A stretch of DNA of 64,000 bases from assembly GCF_001758785.1 (NCBI RefSeq), contig NZ_LROM01000147.1:62001-126000 (forward strand), read 5' to 3'. This document shows, in pieces, positions 44,435 to 53,978 of this stretch. How positions within the stretch are numbered: position 1 is the first letter of the stretch; the number at the start of each line of letters is the position of its first letter. Both the position numbers and the translations under genes were made by a program. The stretch comes from Duganella phyllosphaerae (GTDB lineage: Bacteria > Pseudomonadota > Gammaproteobacteria > Burkholderiales > Burkholderiaceae_D). The notes under the pieces are model-generated. The model saw only the letters and a program-made list of their open reading frames with translations. It did not search any database and was not told the origin of the DNA.

Positions 44435-45494
44435 CCCTGGCGACAGCGCTGGCGCTCCGGCCGGGCCCGCTGCCGTGAACGGCGACTCTGCCAGCGCAGT
44501 TGCCATTCCCTGGCCCGGGGGCGATAGAGGCACCAGCGCCGCCGCCTTTGCCGATCCTTATCAGGCGCGGTTCGCGCAGCGCTGGGGCCACTTGCACCAT
44601 CCGAGGGTGCGGGCGCTGGCGTGGTTGCTCGATGCGCCCGACCTGCTCGATCCCGCCGCGCCGCACTGGCAAGGCCGCATCGCCACGCTCGGCCCGGTAA
44701 CGCCTGAGATTGCCGACTGGCTGGCCGCGCTTGACCTGGACCCGGCGCCGCTCGATGCCGCGCTCGGCGAACGCCATTATTCGCGCCTGGGCCTGTATGC
44801 TGAAAAGTTGCTGGCCTTTTATTTCGCCAGCCAGCACACCCTGGTGGCGCACGGCCTGCAAGTGCGCGCCAGCCGCAACGATACCGTGGGCGAATTCGAC
44901 TTCCTGCTGCGCGAGGGCGCCGCGCTGGTGCACCTGGAATTCGCCACCAAGTTCTACCTGCTCGATGCCGCTACCGCCGGCGACGACTTCAACGGCCTGA
45001 TCGGCCCCAACCTGGCCGACACTCTCGGCGCCAAGATGCGCAAGATTTTCGACAAGCAACTGGCGCTGGCGCAGCACCCGGCTGCCCAGCCGCTGTTGCC
45101 GCAGGCGGTGGACCGGGCGCAGGCGCTGGTCAAGGGCTGGCTGTTTTATCCGGCAGATGCGGCGCATGGCGTCACGCCGGGGATTTCGCGCGAGCATTGC
45201 CAGGGGTTCTGGATGCCGTTGGCGCAGGTAGACGGTTTGCCGGATGAGCAGTTCTGCGTGATGCCGCGCCTGCAATGGCTGGCGCCGCTGAAAGTTGCGG
45301 CAGACGCCGGCATGGACCGGCTAGCATTGCAAGCGGAACTGGCAAGCCAGATGGCGCAAGTGTCGGCCCCGGTGATGGTGGCGGTATTGCGGCAGGAAGG
45401 GGACTGGCTGATCGAACAGCGGCGCGGCTTTATCGTCCCGGACGACTGGCGCGACCGCGCCGCGCAAAAACGCCGCGACGGCAAACTGCCGTAA
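44427..45494 (+). CDS. DUF1853 domain-containing protein
   Basis: A 355-residue protein of the DUF1853 family, unknown function. Family parts are RWGHLHHPRVRALAWLLDAPDLL, LGLYAEKLLAFYFASQ, the EFDFLL...LVHLEFATKFYLL segment, which resembles a PD-(D/E)xK nuclease-like core (D, E and K spacing), and GISREHCQGFWMPL. The nuclease resemblance is my reading and is not established. The start is TTG at 44427, overlapping the UDG stop by 8 nt; the first 40 residues are low-complexity. It is the last gene of the tsaB operon. Confidence 0.87.
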   Translation: MADPGDSAGAPAGPAAVNGDSASAVAIPWPGGDRGTSAAAFADPYQARFAQRWGHLHHPRVRALAWLLDAPDLLDPAAPHWQGRIATLGPVTPEIADWLAALDLDPAPLDAALGERHYSRLGLYAEKLLAFYFASQHTLVAHGLQVRASRNDTVGEFDFLLREGAALVHLEFATKFYLLDAATAGDDFNGLIGPNLADTLGAKMRKIFDKQLALAQHPAAQPLLPQAVDRAQALVKGWLFYPADAAHGVTPGISREHCQGFWMPLAQVDGLPDEQFCVMPRLQWLAPLKVAADAGMDRLALQAELASQMAQVSAPVMVAVLRQEGDWLIEQRRGFIVPDDWRDRAAQKRRDGKLP

Positions 45495-45559
45495 CGCTGG
45501 CGCCGCGTCGTCCGTGCGAAGGCGGGGACCCAATCTCGCGAAGCTGAGGGCCCTGTATG

Positions 45560-46822
45560 TCAGTGCTTGGCTTGGCCAATCAGCGACACCGAATCGAACT
45601 CGCGCTGGTTGGCCTTATGCCGACGCAGGATCATCAGCATCGTACCCGCCAGGAACATGCCGAATATCATGATGATCACGTTCAGGTTCATATGGCCGCG
45701 CAGCATCAGCGAGTAAGCTGCCAGCATGGTCAGGATCGACAGGTTTTCATTGAAATTCTGCACCGCGATCGAATGGCCGGCGCTCATCAGCACGTGGCCG
45801 CGGTGTTGCAGCAGGGCGTTCATCGGCACCAGGAAGAAGCCGCCCAGCAAACCGACCAGCACCAGCAGCGGATAGGCCAGCGCCACCGATTTCACCAGGG
45901 TCATGCCCATCACGATCACGCCCATGGCAATACCGACCGGTATCACGGTCAGCGATTTGCGCAGCGTGATGCTGCGCGCCGACAGGATTGCGCCCACCGC
46001 CACGCCGATCGCCACCACGCCCACCAGGCTGGTCGCCTGCTCGTACGACAGCTTGAGCGTGCGGTTGGCCCACTCGAGCACGATGAATTGCAGGGTTTGC
46101 GCGGCGCCCCAGAACAGGGTAGTCACCGCCAGCGAAATTTGACCCAGCTTGTCTTTCCACAGCAGGCCGCAGCAGGTCGCGAATTCGCTGATCAGCTTGA
46201 TGGGGTTGCGTTGCTGGTGGCCATACACGCAGCCGGTGTCCGGGATGCGGGTATTGAAGATGGCCGCCAGCGCATAGATCACCACGACCACGCACAGCGC
46301 CGCCTCGGTCGGCGTTTCGATGCCGGTATCGACAAACGGCATATCGAAACCAAGCAATACCGACGACAGCCGGTCGCCGACCAGTGCGCCGCCGAGCACG
46401 GTGCCGAAGATGATCGACATCACGGTCAGACCCTCGACCCAGCCATTGGCAGCGACGAGCTTTTCAGCTGGCAATAGTTCGGTCAGGATGCCGTACTTGG
46501 CCGGCGAATACACGGCCGCGCCAAAGCCGACGACGGCGTAGGCAACCAGTGGATGAACGTGGGCAAACATCAGCATGCATCCGCCAACCTTGATCAGGTT
46601 GGAGATGAACATGACTTTTCCTTTTGGCATCGAATCGGCGAACGCGCCGACAAAAGCCGCCAACAGGACGTAAAAGAGGGTGAATGAAAGCTTCAACAGC
46701 GGCGTGATCCAGCCGGGCGAATTCATGTTGATCAACAGGTCAATCGCGACGAAGAGCAATGCGTTGTCAGCCAGCGAAGAAAAGAACTGCGCCGACATGA
46801 TGGTATAAAAACCACGATTCAT
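45560..46822 (-). CDS. lplT: Lysophospholipid transporter LplT
   Basis: A 420-residue MFS-fold inner-membrane protein that flips lysophospholipids to the cytoplasmic face for re-acylation. The N-terminus MNRGFYTIMSAQFFSSLADNALLFVAIDLL and the segments ADSMPKGKVMFISN, YSPAKYGILTELLPAEKLVAANGWVEGLTV and MNALLQHRGHVLMSAGHSIAVQNFNENL are typical of LplT. The usual partner, the acyltransferase Aas, is not adjacent. It diverges from alr across 140 bp and converges on the tsaB operon. Confidence 0.92.
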   Translation of the reverse strand: MNRGFYTIMSAQFFSSLADNALLFVAIDLLINMNSPGWITPLLKLSFTLFYVLLAAFVGAFADSMPKGKVMFISNLIKVGGCMLMFAHVHPLVAYAVVGFGAAVYSPAKYGILTELLPAEKLVAANGWVEGLTVMSIIFGTVLGGALVGDRLSSVLLGFDMPFVDTGIETPTEAALCVVVVIYALAAIFNTRIPDTGCVYGHQQRNPIKLISEFATCCGLLWKDKLGQISLAVTTLFWGAAQTLQFIVLEWANRTLKLSYEQATSLVGVVAIGVAVGAILSARSITLRKSLTVIPVGIAMGVIVMGMTLVKSVALAYPLLVLVGLLGGFFLVPMNALLQHRGHVLMSAGHSIAVQNFNENLSILTMLAAYSLMLRGHMNLNVIIMIFGMFLAGTMLMILRRHKANQREFDSVSLIGQAKH

Positions 46823-46962
46823 TCTGGACTGCCTGAAAGCTTATATTGGCTTGCTTTATACCACGCTTTGTTCGTAACCCCAAGAATTGAGCGGTGTGCC
46901 GGCGGCCGCATTGTGTGGACAATTGGTAGAATACCGCCTTCACAGATTGAGCAGAGAACCCC

Positions 46963-48066
46963 ATGCCCAGGCCGCTTATCGCAACCATCCACATCGCATC
47001 CATGCAGCACAATCTGGCCGTGGTCCGGGCGTGTGCGCCCGGCGCCAAAGCCTGGGGCGTGCTCAAGGCCAATGGCTACGGCCACGGACTCGAACGCGCC
47101 ATGCGCGGTTTTGCCGACGCCGACGGACTGGCCCTGGTCGAACTCGACAACGCCATCCGCCTGCGCGAGCTGGGCTGGAAGAAGCCGATCATCTTATTGG
47201 AAGGTTTCTTCGGTTTTGAAGATCTGCATACGATGGCCGGCTACAGCCTGCAGTCGGCGGTCCACTGCACCGAGCAGCTCGAGTGGCTGGAGGCGGCCGA
47301 TGCCAACCTGGGCGAGCGCGGCATCAAGTTCGACCTGCACCTCAAGATGAATACCGGCATGAACCGGCTTGGCTTCAAGCCCGAGGCCTACGCTGCCGCC
47401 CACGCACGACTGGTCGCCCTCGCTTGCGTGGGCAACATCACCCTGATGACCCACTTTGCCAACGCCGACGAGGCCGGCCATGCGTTGTTGCCGATCGCCG
47501 AGCAGATTCGCCGCTTCGAGGCCGGCGCGGCTGGCTTGCCCGGCATGCGCAGCCTGTCCAATTCGGCCGGCGTGTTGCGCCAGGGCGAGCTGGACGGCGT
47601 GTTGCGCAACGACTGGGTGCGTCCCGGCATCATGCTGTACGGCGGCACGCCGGGCGGCAAACCGGCGGCCGACTATGGCTTGAAGCCGGCCATGACCCTG
47701 AGCAGCGAGATCATCGGCGTGCAGGACATCGCCGCCGGCGACGCGGTCGGCTACGGCAGCCGCTTCACGGCCGACGGCCCGATGCGGGTGGGCGTGGTGG
47801 CCTGCGGTTACGCCGACGGCTACCCGCGCCACGCGCCGCTGGGCACGCCGGTGGTGGTCGATGGCGTGCGCACGCGCCTGGTGGGCCGGGTGTCGATGGA
47901 CATGCTGACGGTGGACCTCACCGACATTCCTGGTGCCCGGGTCGGCAGCCAGGTGATCCTGTGGGGCGAGGGCTTGCCGATCGACGAGGTGGCCAATGCC
48001 GCCGGCACCATCGGCTACGAGCTGATGTGCGCGCTGGCGCAGCGCGTGGCCGTGGTGGAGGGATAA
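46963..48066 (+). CDS. alr: Alanine racemase
   Basis: A 367-residue PLP enzyme that makes D-alanine for peptidoglycan. The PLP lysine is K35 in VLKANGYGHGLERA. The C-terminal beta-domain has the second catalytic base in the AVGYGSRFTADGPMRVGVVACGYADGYPR segment, and GRVSMDMLTVDLT follows. The length is normal for Alr/DadX; without a neighbouring dadA I call it Alr. radA starts 3 nt after its stop. A GAGAA-type ribosome site precedes the ATG. Confidence 0.94.
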   Translation: MPRPLIATIHIASMQHNLAVVRACAPGAKAWGVLKANGYGHGLERAMRGFADADGLALVELDNAIRLRELGWKKPIILLEGFFGFEDLHTMAGYSLQSAVHCTEQLEWLEAADANLGERGIKFDLHLKMNTGMNRLGFKPEAYAAAHARLVALACVGNITLMTHFANADEAGHALLPIAEQIRRFEAGAAGLPGMRSLSNSAGVLRQGELDGVLRNDWVRPGIMLYGGTPGGKPAADYGLKPAMTLSSEIIGVQDIAAGDAVGYGSRFTADGPMRVGVVACGYADGYPRHAPLGTPVVVDGVRTRLVGRVSMDMLTVDLTDIPGARVGSQVILWGEGLPIDEVANAAGTIGYELMCALAQRVAVVEG

Positions 48067-48068
48067 CC

Positions 48069-49445
48069 GTGGCCAAGGCAAAAACCAACTTCGTTTGCAC
48101 CGAGTGCGGCAACGTCGCCAACAAGTGGACCGGCCAGTGTTCGGCCTGCCAGCAGTGGAACACCATGGTGGAGAGCGTGGTCGAGCAGGGCGGCAACAAC
48201 CGCTATTCGCAGCCGCAACACCTGGCGCTGGCGCAGACGGCGCCGGTGCTGTCGCTGGCCGATATCGACGCCATCGACGTGCCGCGCTTCGGTACCGGCA
48301 TCGAGGAATTCGACCGCGTGCTCGGCGGTGGCCTGGTCAGCGGCGGCGTGGTGCTGATCGGCGGCGACCCCGGCATCGGCAAATCGACCTTGCTGTTGCA
48401 GGCGCTGGCCAATGTGTCTCACATGAAGCGGGTGCTGTATGTCAGCGGCGAGGAATCGGGCGCGCAGATCGCGCTGCGCGCCAAGCGCCTGATGATCGAC
48501 GCCCGCGATTTGAAACTGCAGGCCGAGATCCAGCTGGAAAAAATCCTCGGCACCCTGGCCGACCTGAAGCCGGAAGTGGCGGTGATCGACTCGATCCAGA
48601 CCGTGTATTCCGATGCGCTCAGCTCGGCGCCGGGCTCGGTGGCGCAGGTGCGCGAATGCGCGGCGCAGCTCACGCGCGCTGCCAAGCAGACCGGCGTGAC
48701 CATCATCCTGGTCGGCCACGTCACCAAGGAAGGTGCGCTGGCCGGACCGCGCGTGCTCGAACACATCGTCGATACCGTGCTGTATTTCGAGGGTGACAAT
48801 CACTCGAGCTTCCGCCTGGTGCGGGCGATCAAGAATCGCTTCGGCGCGGTGAACGAGCTGGGCGTATTTGCCATGACCGAAAAAGGCCTGAAGGGCGTTT
48901 CGAATCCGTCGGCATTGTTCTTGTCGCAACACGATAACCAGGTGCCGGGCTCGTGCGTGATGGTGACGCAGGAAGGCACGCGGCCGCTGCTGGTGGAAAT
49001 CCAGGCGCTGGTCGACGCCAGCCATTTGCCCAACGCACGGCGGCTGTCGGTGGGCCTCGAGCAGAATCGCCTGGCCATGCTGCTGGCGGTGTTGCACCGC
49101 CATGCCGGCATTGCCGCGTTCGACCAGGACGTGTTCATCAACGCGGTGGGCGGCGTGAAAATCACCGAACCGGCGGCCGACCTGGCCGTGCTGCTGGCGA
49201 TTAATTCGTCGATGCGCAACAAGCCGCTGCCGCGCGGCTTCGTGGTGTTTGGCGAGGTGGGGCTGGCCGGCGAAATCCGTCCCGCCCCGCGTGGCCAGGA
49301 GCGCCTGCGCGAAGCGGCCAAGCTCGGTTTCTCGATCGCCATGATCCCGAGCGCCAACGCGCCCAAGCAACCGATCGAAGGGATGACGATTATTGCGGTG
49401 GATCGCATCGACGACGCCTTCAACAAGCTGCGCGAAATCCAATAA
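48069..49445 (+). CDS. radA: DNA repair protein RadA
   Basis: A 458-residue RecA-like ATPase that helps branch migration in recombination. It starts with a C4 zinc finger (FVCTECGNVANKWTGQCSACQQW, residues about 8-30), then Walker A GGDPGIGKST, Walker B VAVIDSIQT, the RadA-specific KNRFG motif (IKNRFGAVNE), and a Lon-protease-like C-terminal domain (EPAADLAVLLAINSS, FGEVGLAGEIRP). The start is GTG at 48069; the alr stop is 3 nt upstream, which implies translational coupling. Confidence 0.95.
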   Translation: MAKAKTNFVCTECGNVANKWTGQCSACQQWNTMVESVVEQGGNNRYSQPQHLALAQTAPVLSLADIDAIDVPRFGTGIEEFDRVLGGGLVSGGVVLIGGDPGIGKSTLLLQALANVSHMKRVLYVSGEESGAQIALRAKRLMIDARDLKLQAEIQLEKILGTLADLKPEVAVIDSIQTVYSDALSSAPGSVAQVRECAAQLTRAAKQTGVTIILVGHVTKEGALAGPRVLEHIVDTVLYFEGDNHSSFRLVRAIKNRFGAVNELGVFAMTEKGLKGVSNPSALFLSQHDNQVPGSCVMVTQEGTRPLLVEIQALVDASHLPNARRLSVGLEQNRLAMLLAVLHRHAGIAAFDQDVFINAVGGVKITEPAADLAVLLAINSSMRNKPLPRGFVVFGEVGLAGEIRPAPRGQERLREAAKLGFSIAMIPSANAPKQPIEGMTIIAVDRIDDAFNKLREIQ

Positions 49446-49468
49446 AGCTGTATTGTTACGTGTTTGGT

Positions 49469-49484
49469 AGAGCAATAGTGCTCT
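49469..49484 (+). terminator. Short hairpin after radA
   Basis: AGAGCA pairs with TGCTCT around ATAG, followed by TTACG. It lies 23 nt after the radA stop and just before the PilZ gene. It is a weak terminator at best and may also sit in the PilZ leader. Confidence 0.4.
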
Positions 49485-49507
49485 TTACGTAATAAAAGGA
49501 CAGGAAA

Positions 49508-49828
49508 TTGTTAGTCGATCAACGCTCCGCCGCACGCAAAATCGTGCGCGCCAAGGCAGTCGTGGTAATGGATGGCCTGCCGCCAGAGCCAGGTCGGACC
49601 ATCGATATCAGCGGCACCGGTGTCTCGCTCACCTACGACCACAAGCTGGCGGTTGGCCACATGGGCCAGGTCACGTTCGAGCTGTTCATGGACGGCAAGG
49701 GCCAACTGGTGAACAGCCGCTGCAAGGTCAACTACTGCATCTTCAGCGGCGACCAGTTCAAGATCGGCTTCACCTTCGTCAGCCCCGACCTGGCGACCAT
49801 GGCGACTGTCAACAAGTTCCTGCGCTGA
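49508..49828 (+). CDS. Single-domain PilZ protein
   Basis: A 106-residue PilZ domain. Both c-di-GMP-binding elements are present: RKIVR (the RxxxR motif, residues about 10-14) and DISGTGVSL (the [D/N]xSxxG motif, about 33-41). The rest follows the PilZ beta-barrel pattern. It is probably a small c-di-GMP receptor that acts on a partner protein, and its ligand could be set by the GGDEF-EAL protein at 36252. The chosen start is TTG at 49508 with an AGGACAGGA site upstream. It may be read from the radA message. Confidence 0.85.
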   Translation: MLVDQRSAARKIVRAKAVVVMDGLPPEPGRTIDISGTGVSLTYDHKLAVGHMGQVTFELFMDGKGQLVNSRCKVNYCIFSGDQFKIGFTFVSPDLATMATVNKFLR

Positions 49829-50066
49829 TACTGTCTTATCCGCCGGAGTGCCGCGACGGTGGTCATTCTGCACGCATCGCCTTTTGATATTCCAGGCCAT
49901 CGACCGGAGGCGCCGGGTCTGGTTTTCATACCGCTCGTAATTGCATCAATGCTGCACGTCTTGTATTTAGGCCATCGTTCTTCCCATGTTGACGATTCAA
50001 ATCAAGATTGACCGCTGGCGCGCGCAGTTCTAAGCTCGGCGCACGATCACTGCTGAGAGGAACCCC

Positions 50067-51470
50067 ATGACTGCGCTCTCCCACCACCTGCTGGCCACCA
50101 TCTGGTCGGCGCTGGAACTGCCGGCGCCGGACACCGATGCTGTCAGCTTTACCGGCCACGCCAACTTGCCATCGTACTACGCGGTGACCGATCTGGCTGC
50201 CGCCTCGATCGGCGCAGCGGCATTGGCGATGCGCGAGCTGGCCGCGCTGCAGGGCGCAAGCGAGGCGCCGGTCAGCGTGGACCGCCGCCTTGCCTCGCTG
50301 TGGTTCGGCTGGTCGCTGGCGCCGGTCGGCTGGGAGCGCCCGGCGTTGTGGGATGCGGTGGCTGGCGACTATGCCTGTCTCGACGGCTGGATACGGTTGC
50401 ACACCAACGCGCCGCACCACCGCCGCGCTGCACTCGACGTGCTCGGCTGCACGCCCGACCGCCAGGCCGTCGAACAGGCGGTGGCGCAGTGGCAGGGGGC
50501 GGCGCTGGAAGCGGCGATGGTGGCCAATCGCGGCTGCGCCGCGCAGATGCGCTCGGCCGGCGACTGGCACGCGCATCCACAAGGACTGGCGGTCGCCAGC
50601 GAGCCGCTGATCGCCTTCGACACGCGGCCATGCGGCGGGGCGGTCGCGTGGGCCGGCACGAGGACAGGTACAAGGACCGGCACCGAAGCGCGGCCGCTGG
50701 CTGGTGTAAAAGTGCTCGATTTGACGCGGGTGCTGGCCGGTCCCGTGGCCACGCGCTTTCTGGCCGGTTACGGCGCCGAGGTGCTGCGCATCGATGCGCC
50801 GGACTGGAACGAGCCGGGCGTGATTCCCGAAGTCACTCCGGGCAAGCGCTGCGCCCGGCTTGACCTGCACCACGCCCCCGACCGCGCCGTGTTCGAGCAA
50901 CTGCTGGCCGAAGCGGACGTGCTGGTGCATGGCTACCGGCCCGAAGCACTGGCACGACTTGGCTATGATGAAAACTATCGCCGGCAAGCCAATCCCGGCC
51001 TGGTCGATGTGTGCCTCGACGCCTACGGCTGGAGCGGACCATGGACCGGTCGGCGTGGCTTCGACAGCCTGGTGCAGATGAGTTGCGGCATCGCCGCTCA
51101 CGGCATGCAGGCCAGCGGCGCCGGCAAGCCGGTGCCCTTGCCGGTGCAGGCGCTCGATCATGCCACCGGCTATTTGATGGCGGCAGCCGTGGTGCGCGGC
51201 TTGATCACGCGGGTGACGCAGCAGCGCGCCACGCAGGCACGGCTGTCGCTGGCGCGCACGGCGGCCTTGCTGATGACCACCGAGGGCGAAATCGGTGGCG
51301 TCCAGCTGGCGCCGGTTGCGCCCGACGATTACGCACTGGCACTCGAGCACACCGCCTGGGGACCGGCGCGGCGCTTGCGTGCGCCGGTGGCCGTTGCCGG
51401 CATGGCGATGGCGTGGCGGCAGGGCGCCAGCGACCTTGGTTCGGCGCCGGCGCAATGGGCCGCGCCATAA
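50067..51470 (+). CDS. CaiB/BaiF family CoA-transferase
   Basis: A 467-residue class III CoA-transferase. The clear family part begins near residue 210 (PLAGVKVLDLTRVLAGPVATRFLAGYGAEVLRIDAP), followed by ADVLVHGYRPEALARLG and RGFDSLVQMSCGIA, where the Asp is at the position of the acyl-linked catalytic residue. About 200 N-terminal residues form a second, degenerate copy-like region, as in fused CaiB proteins. An AGAGG site precedes the ATG at 50067. Substrate acid and CoA donor cannot be predicted. The stop lies in the A-run that is the T-tract of the terminator of the convergent TonB gene. Confidence 0.87.
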   Translation: MTALSHHLLATIWSALELPAPDTDAVSFTGHANLPSYYAVTDLAAASIGAAALAMRELAALQGASEAPVSVDRRLASLWFGWSLAPVGWERPALWDAVAGDYACLDGWIRLHTNAPHHRRAALDVLGCTPDRQAVEQAVAQWQGAALEAAMVANRGCAAQMRSAGDWHAHPQGLAVASEPLIAFDTRPCGGAVAWAGTRTGTRTGTEARPLAGVKVLDLTRVLAGPVATRFLAGYGAEVLRIDAPDWNEPGVIPEVTPGKRCARLDLHHAPDRAVFEQLLAEADVLVHGYRPEALARLGYDENYRRQANPGLVDVCLDAYGWSGPWTGRRGFDSLVQMSCGIAAHGMQASGAGKPVPLPVQALDHATGYLMAAAVVRGLITRVTQQRATQARLSLARTAALLMTTEGEIGGVQLAPVAPDDYALALEHTAWGPARRLRAPVAVAGMAMAWRQGASDLGSAPAQWAAP

Positions 51471-51497
51471 AAAAAGCCGGCGCACCAGGGCGCCGGC
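51469..51497 (-). terminator. Rho-independent terminator of the TonB receptor gene
   Basis: Read leftward, GCCGGCG pairs with CGCCGGC (51491-51497 with 51476-51482), followed by seven T residues at 51475-51469. It overlaps the last bases of the CoA-transferase gene. Confidence 0.85.
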
Positions 51498-51518
51498 CGT
51501 GACTACCGGATCACACCA

Positions 51519-53720
51519 TCAGAAACGGTACTTGAGCGTGCCGCTCACGCTGCGCGGCGCCTGGAAATTGAGCTGGTTGAACGCTGCCGACATGCCGAAA
51601 TGACGCTTGTCGGTGAGGTTGTTGACGTTCAGTTGCGCCGACCAGTTTGGGTTGATCTCGTAGCGCGCCATCAGGTTCACCAGGGCGTACGAATCCTGCT
51701 GCAGGCGGTTGTTGGTGGTGTTGCCTGCCGGCGCGCTCGAGGTGACCGTGTAGGTCTGGCCTTGCCAGTTGACGCCGCCACCCACCGTCAGGCCCGCCAG
51801 GGCGCCATCGAGTCGATAGGTGGTGAACACGCGGAACAGGTCGCGCGGGTAGTTGCTGTTGAACGGATCGCCGCTGGCGGTCTGGGCGCTGTAGTGCGTG
51901 TAACCGGCGTTGGCGTTCCAGCCGCGCGCCAGTTCGCCCGAGACTTCGAGCTCGACACCCTTGCTGGTGGCGCCCCGTACGGCTTCGGAATACGTGTCGG
52001 CAGTACCGGGAATCACGCCCACTGCCTGCGCCAGGTTGTCCTGGCGAATCTTGAACAGCGCCAGCGAGGCGTTGACGCGGCCATCGAGGAACTCGCCCTT
52101 GACGCCGGCTTCGACATTCTTGCCGCGGATCGGGTCGAGCGTCACGCGGTTGATATCGACCGCATTTTGCGGCTGGAAGATTTCCGTGTAGCTGGTGTAG
52201 ACCGAGTAATGCTTGCTGACGTCATAGATCAGGCCCGCGTATGGCGTGATTTCGTCGTCGAACTTGAGGCGGTACGGCGTGGCGCCGGCCAGGTTGCCGG
52301 TTTTTTCGTACTTGGTCACGCGGGCGCCGACGATCAGCTTGAGCGGATCGGCCAGCGAGAAGCGGCCCACGCCATACAGGCCGTCCTGGGTGGTTTCCGA
52401 ACGCTGGTAGAACGTGCGCGCGCCCCAGGTTGGCGGCGCATAGGCGGACGGGTTCCAGTTGTTGAAGTCGGCAGGCGCCGGAGCGACGAACAGGCCCAGG
52501 CCGTAGTCGGCCCCGCGCGTGTCGGAATTGAATTTTTGCTTGGCGTGCATGTAACCGAATGCCGCTTCGTGCTGGCGGCCGCCGAGGTCGAACGCGCCGC
52601 TCAGGTGCAGGCCCGCGTCTTCCTGCTTGGTTTCGGTAATGTACCAGCCGGCCGAAGCGCCCATGCCGGTGCCGGTGGCGCGGTCCGGGTTGCCGTACAG
52701 GTAGAGCAACACCGAGTCCGACTTGCGCTTGCCGTTGGAATAGGTGGCGCGCACCTTCCAGCCGTTGTCGAACGTGTGTTCGAGGTTGGCGAAGGCGTTG
52801 TTGTACGAGGTGTCCCAGCGCGACCAGTCGACGCTCGAGGTTTTCGATTCGTCCCAGTTGGTGCGCGAACCATCGGCATACCAGTAGGGCAGGCCGCCCC
52901 ACATCGGGTGATCGGTGTCGGTCTTCTGGCGGCTGTAGCCCACCGAGAGCAGCGTGCGCGGGGTCAGGTCCGCTTCGACGGTGCCGTAGAAGGTGCTGTT
53001 GTCCTTGCTCAGCTTGTCGGTGAAGCTGTCGGCTTTCTGGATTTCGCCCACCACGCGGGCGCGCACGTTGCCGGACTGGGTGAGCGGCGTGGACACGTCG
53101 ACCGTGCCACGGCGGTCGCTCCAGCTGCCGAGCGCCACTTCTGCGGTGCCGGTCAGCTGCTTGCTGGTGGCGCGCTTGCGCACCAGGTTGATGGCGGCCG
53201 ATGGATTGCCGGCGCCGGTCATCAGGCCGGTGGCGCCGCGCACGATTTCCACGCGGTCGTACATGGCCAGGCTGCTGAGGATCTCGCCGCCGCTCCATTG
53301 CTGTTCCCAGGTGGTGGGAATGCCATCCATTTGCAGGTTGTCGATCTCGAAGCCGCGCGAATTGAAGTCGGCGCGGTTGCTTTCGTACTGGTTGACCGCC
53401 ACGCCGGTGGCGTTGTTGATCACGTCGGACACGGTTTGCAGGCCCTGGTCTTCGATCCGCTGCTGGGTGATCACGGTGACCGACTGCGGCGTCTGGCGCA
53501 GCGACAGGTCGAGCGGGGTGGCGGTGCGGGCATTGCGGACGGCGTACGTGCCAGAAGTGTCGTCCGACTTGATGCCGGAGACAGTCACCTGCGGCAGTAC
53601 CGCATCCTTGCCGGTTTCTTCGGCCTGGGCCAGCAATGGTAAACATGGTAGAGCAAGCGCGACAGCGACCGCGAGACGATGGAGGTGAAGACCCGTGCGG
53701 GCGTGTGCTTGCTGATTCAT
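51519..53720 (-). CDS. TonB-dependent siderophore receptor
   Basis: A 733-residue outer-membrane receptor for ferric siderophores. The signal peptide ends near LLAQAEE (about residue 33), followed by a TonB-box-like LPQVTVSG, the plug domain (LRQTPQSVTVITQQRIEDQGLQTVSDVINNATGVAV ... DRVEIVRGATGLMTGAGNPSAAINLVRKRA) and a 22-strand barrel ending in RSVSGTLKYRF with C-terminal Phe. The plug resembles FhuE/FpvA-type receptors for hydroxamate siderophores; the ligand is not certain. A Fur-box-like sequence lies 60 bp upstream. No sigma/anti-sigma pair or siderophore synthesis genes are adjacent. Confidence 0.92.
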   Translation of the reverse strand: MNQQAHARTGLHLHRLAVAVALALPCLPLLAQAEETGKDAVLPQVTVSGIKSDDTSGTYAVRNARTATPLDLSLRQTPQSVTVITQQRIEDQGLQTVSDVINNATGVAVNQYESNRADFNSRGFEIDNLQMDGIPTTWEQQWSGGEILSSLAMYDRVEIVRGATGLMTGAGNPSAAINLVRKRATSKQLTGTAEVALGSWSDRRGTVDVSTPLTQSGNVRARVVGEIQKADSFTDKLSKDNSTFYGTVEADLTPRTLLSVGYSRQKTDTDHPMWGGLPYWYADGSRTNWDESKTSSVDWSRWDTSYNNAFANLEHTFDNGWKVRATYSNGKRKSDSVLLYLYGNPDRATGTGMGASAGWYITETKQEDAGLHLSGAFDLGGRQHEAAFGYMHAKQKFNSDTRGADYGLGLFVAPAPADFNNWNPSAYAPPTWGARTFYQRSETTQDGLYGVGRFSLADPLKLIVGARVTKYEKTGNLAGATPYRLKFDDEITPYAGLIYDVSKHYSVYTSYTEIFQPQNAVDINRVTLDPIRGKNVEAGVKGEFLDGRVNASLALFKIRQDNLAQAVGVIPGTADTYSEAVRGATSKGVELEVSGELARGWNANAGYTHYSAQTASGDPFNSNYPRDLFRVFTTYRLDGALAGLTVGGGVNWQGQTYTVTSSAPAGNTTNNRLQQDSYALVNLMARYEINPNWSAQLNVNNLTDKRHFGMSAAFNQLNFQAPRSVSGTLKYRF

Positions 53721-53780
53721 GGTTGTAAAAGGTTCCCGTTAGTAAAACAAAAATTGAAACTGCCAGACGAAAAGCGCAAT

Positions 53781-53798
53781 GATAACGATTCGCATTAC
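53781..53798. promoter_or_regulatory. Fur-box-like sequence upstream of the TonB receptor
   Basis: GATAACGATTCGCATTAC resembles the Fur consensus (GATAATGAT...CATTATC) at most positions. It lies in the promoter region of the divergent pair, 61 bp from the receptor start. Iron repression of the receptor is a reasonable inference. Confidence 0.65.
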
Positions 53799-53978
53799 AA
53801 AGTCAATGACAGACTGGTAATTGTGCATTGAAAGTCAATGATCCATAAGGAAGAGAGCTGCCAACAGGTAACGGCAGTGTAATGAGGCAAAATTGCCGGT
53901 CTGTTCATCGCTTTGAAATACAGTTTCTGTAGCATACTGTTGGTATATATAACTGCCGACATCAGCCGAGACCCCGCT

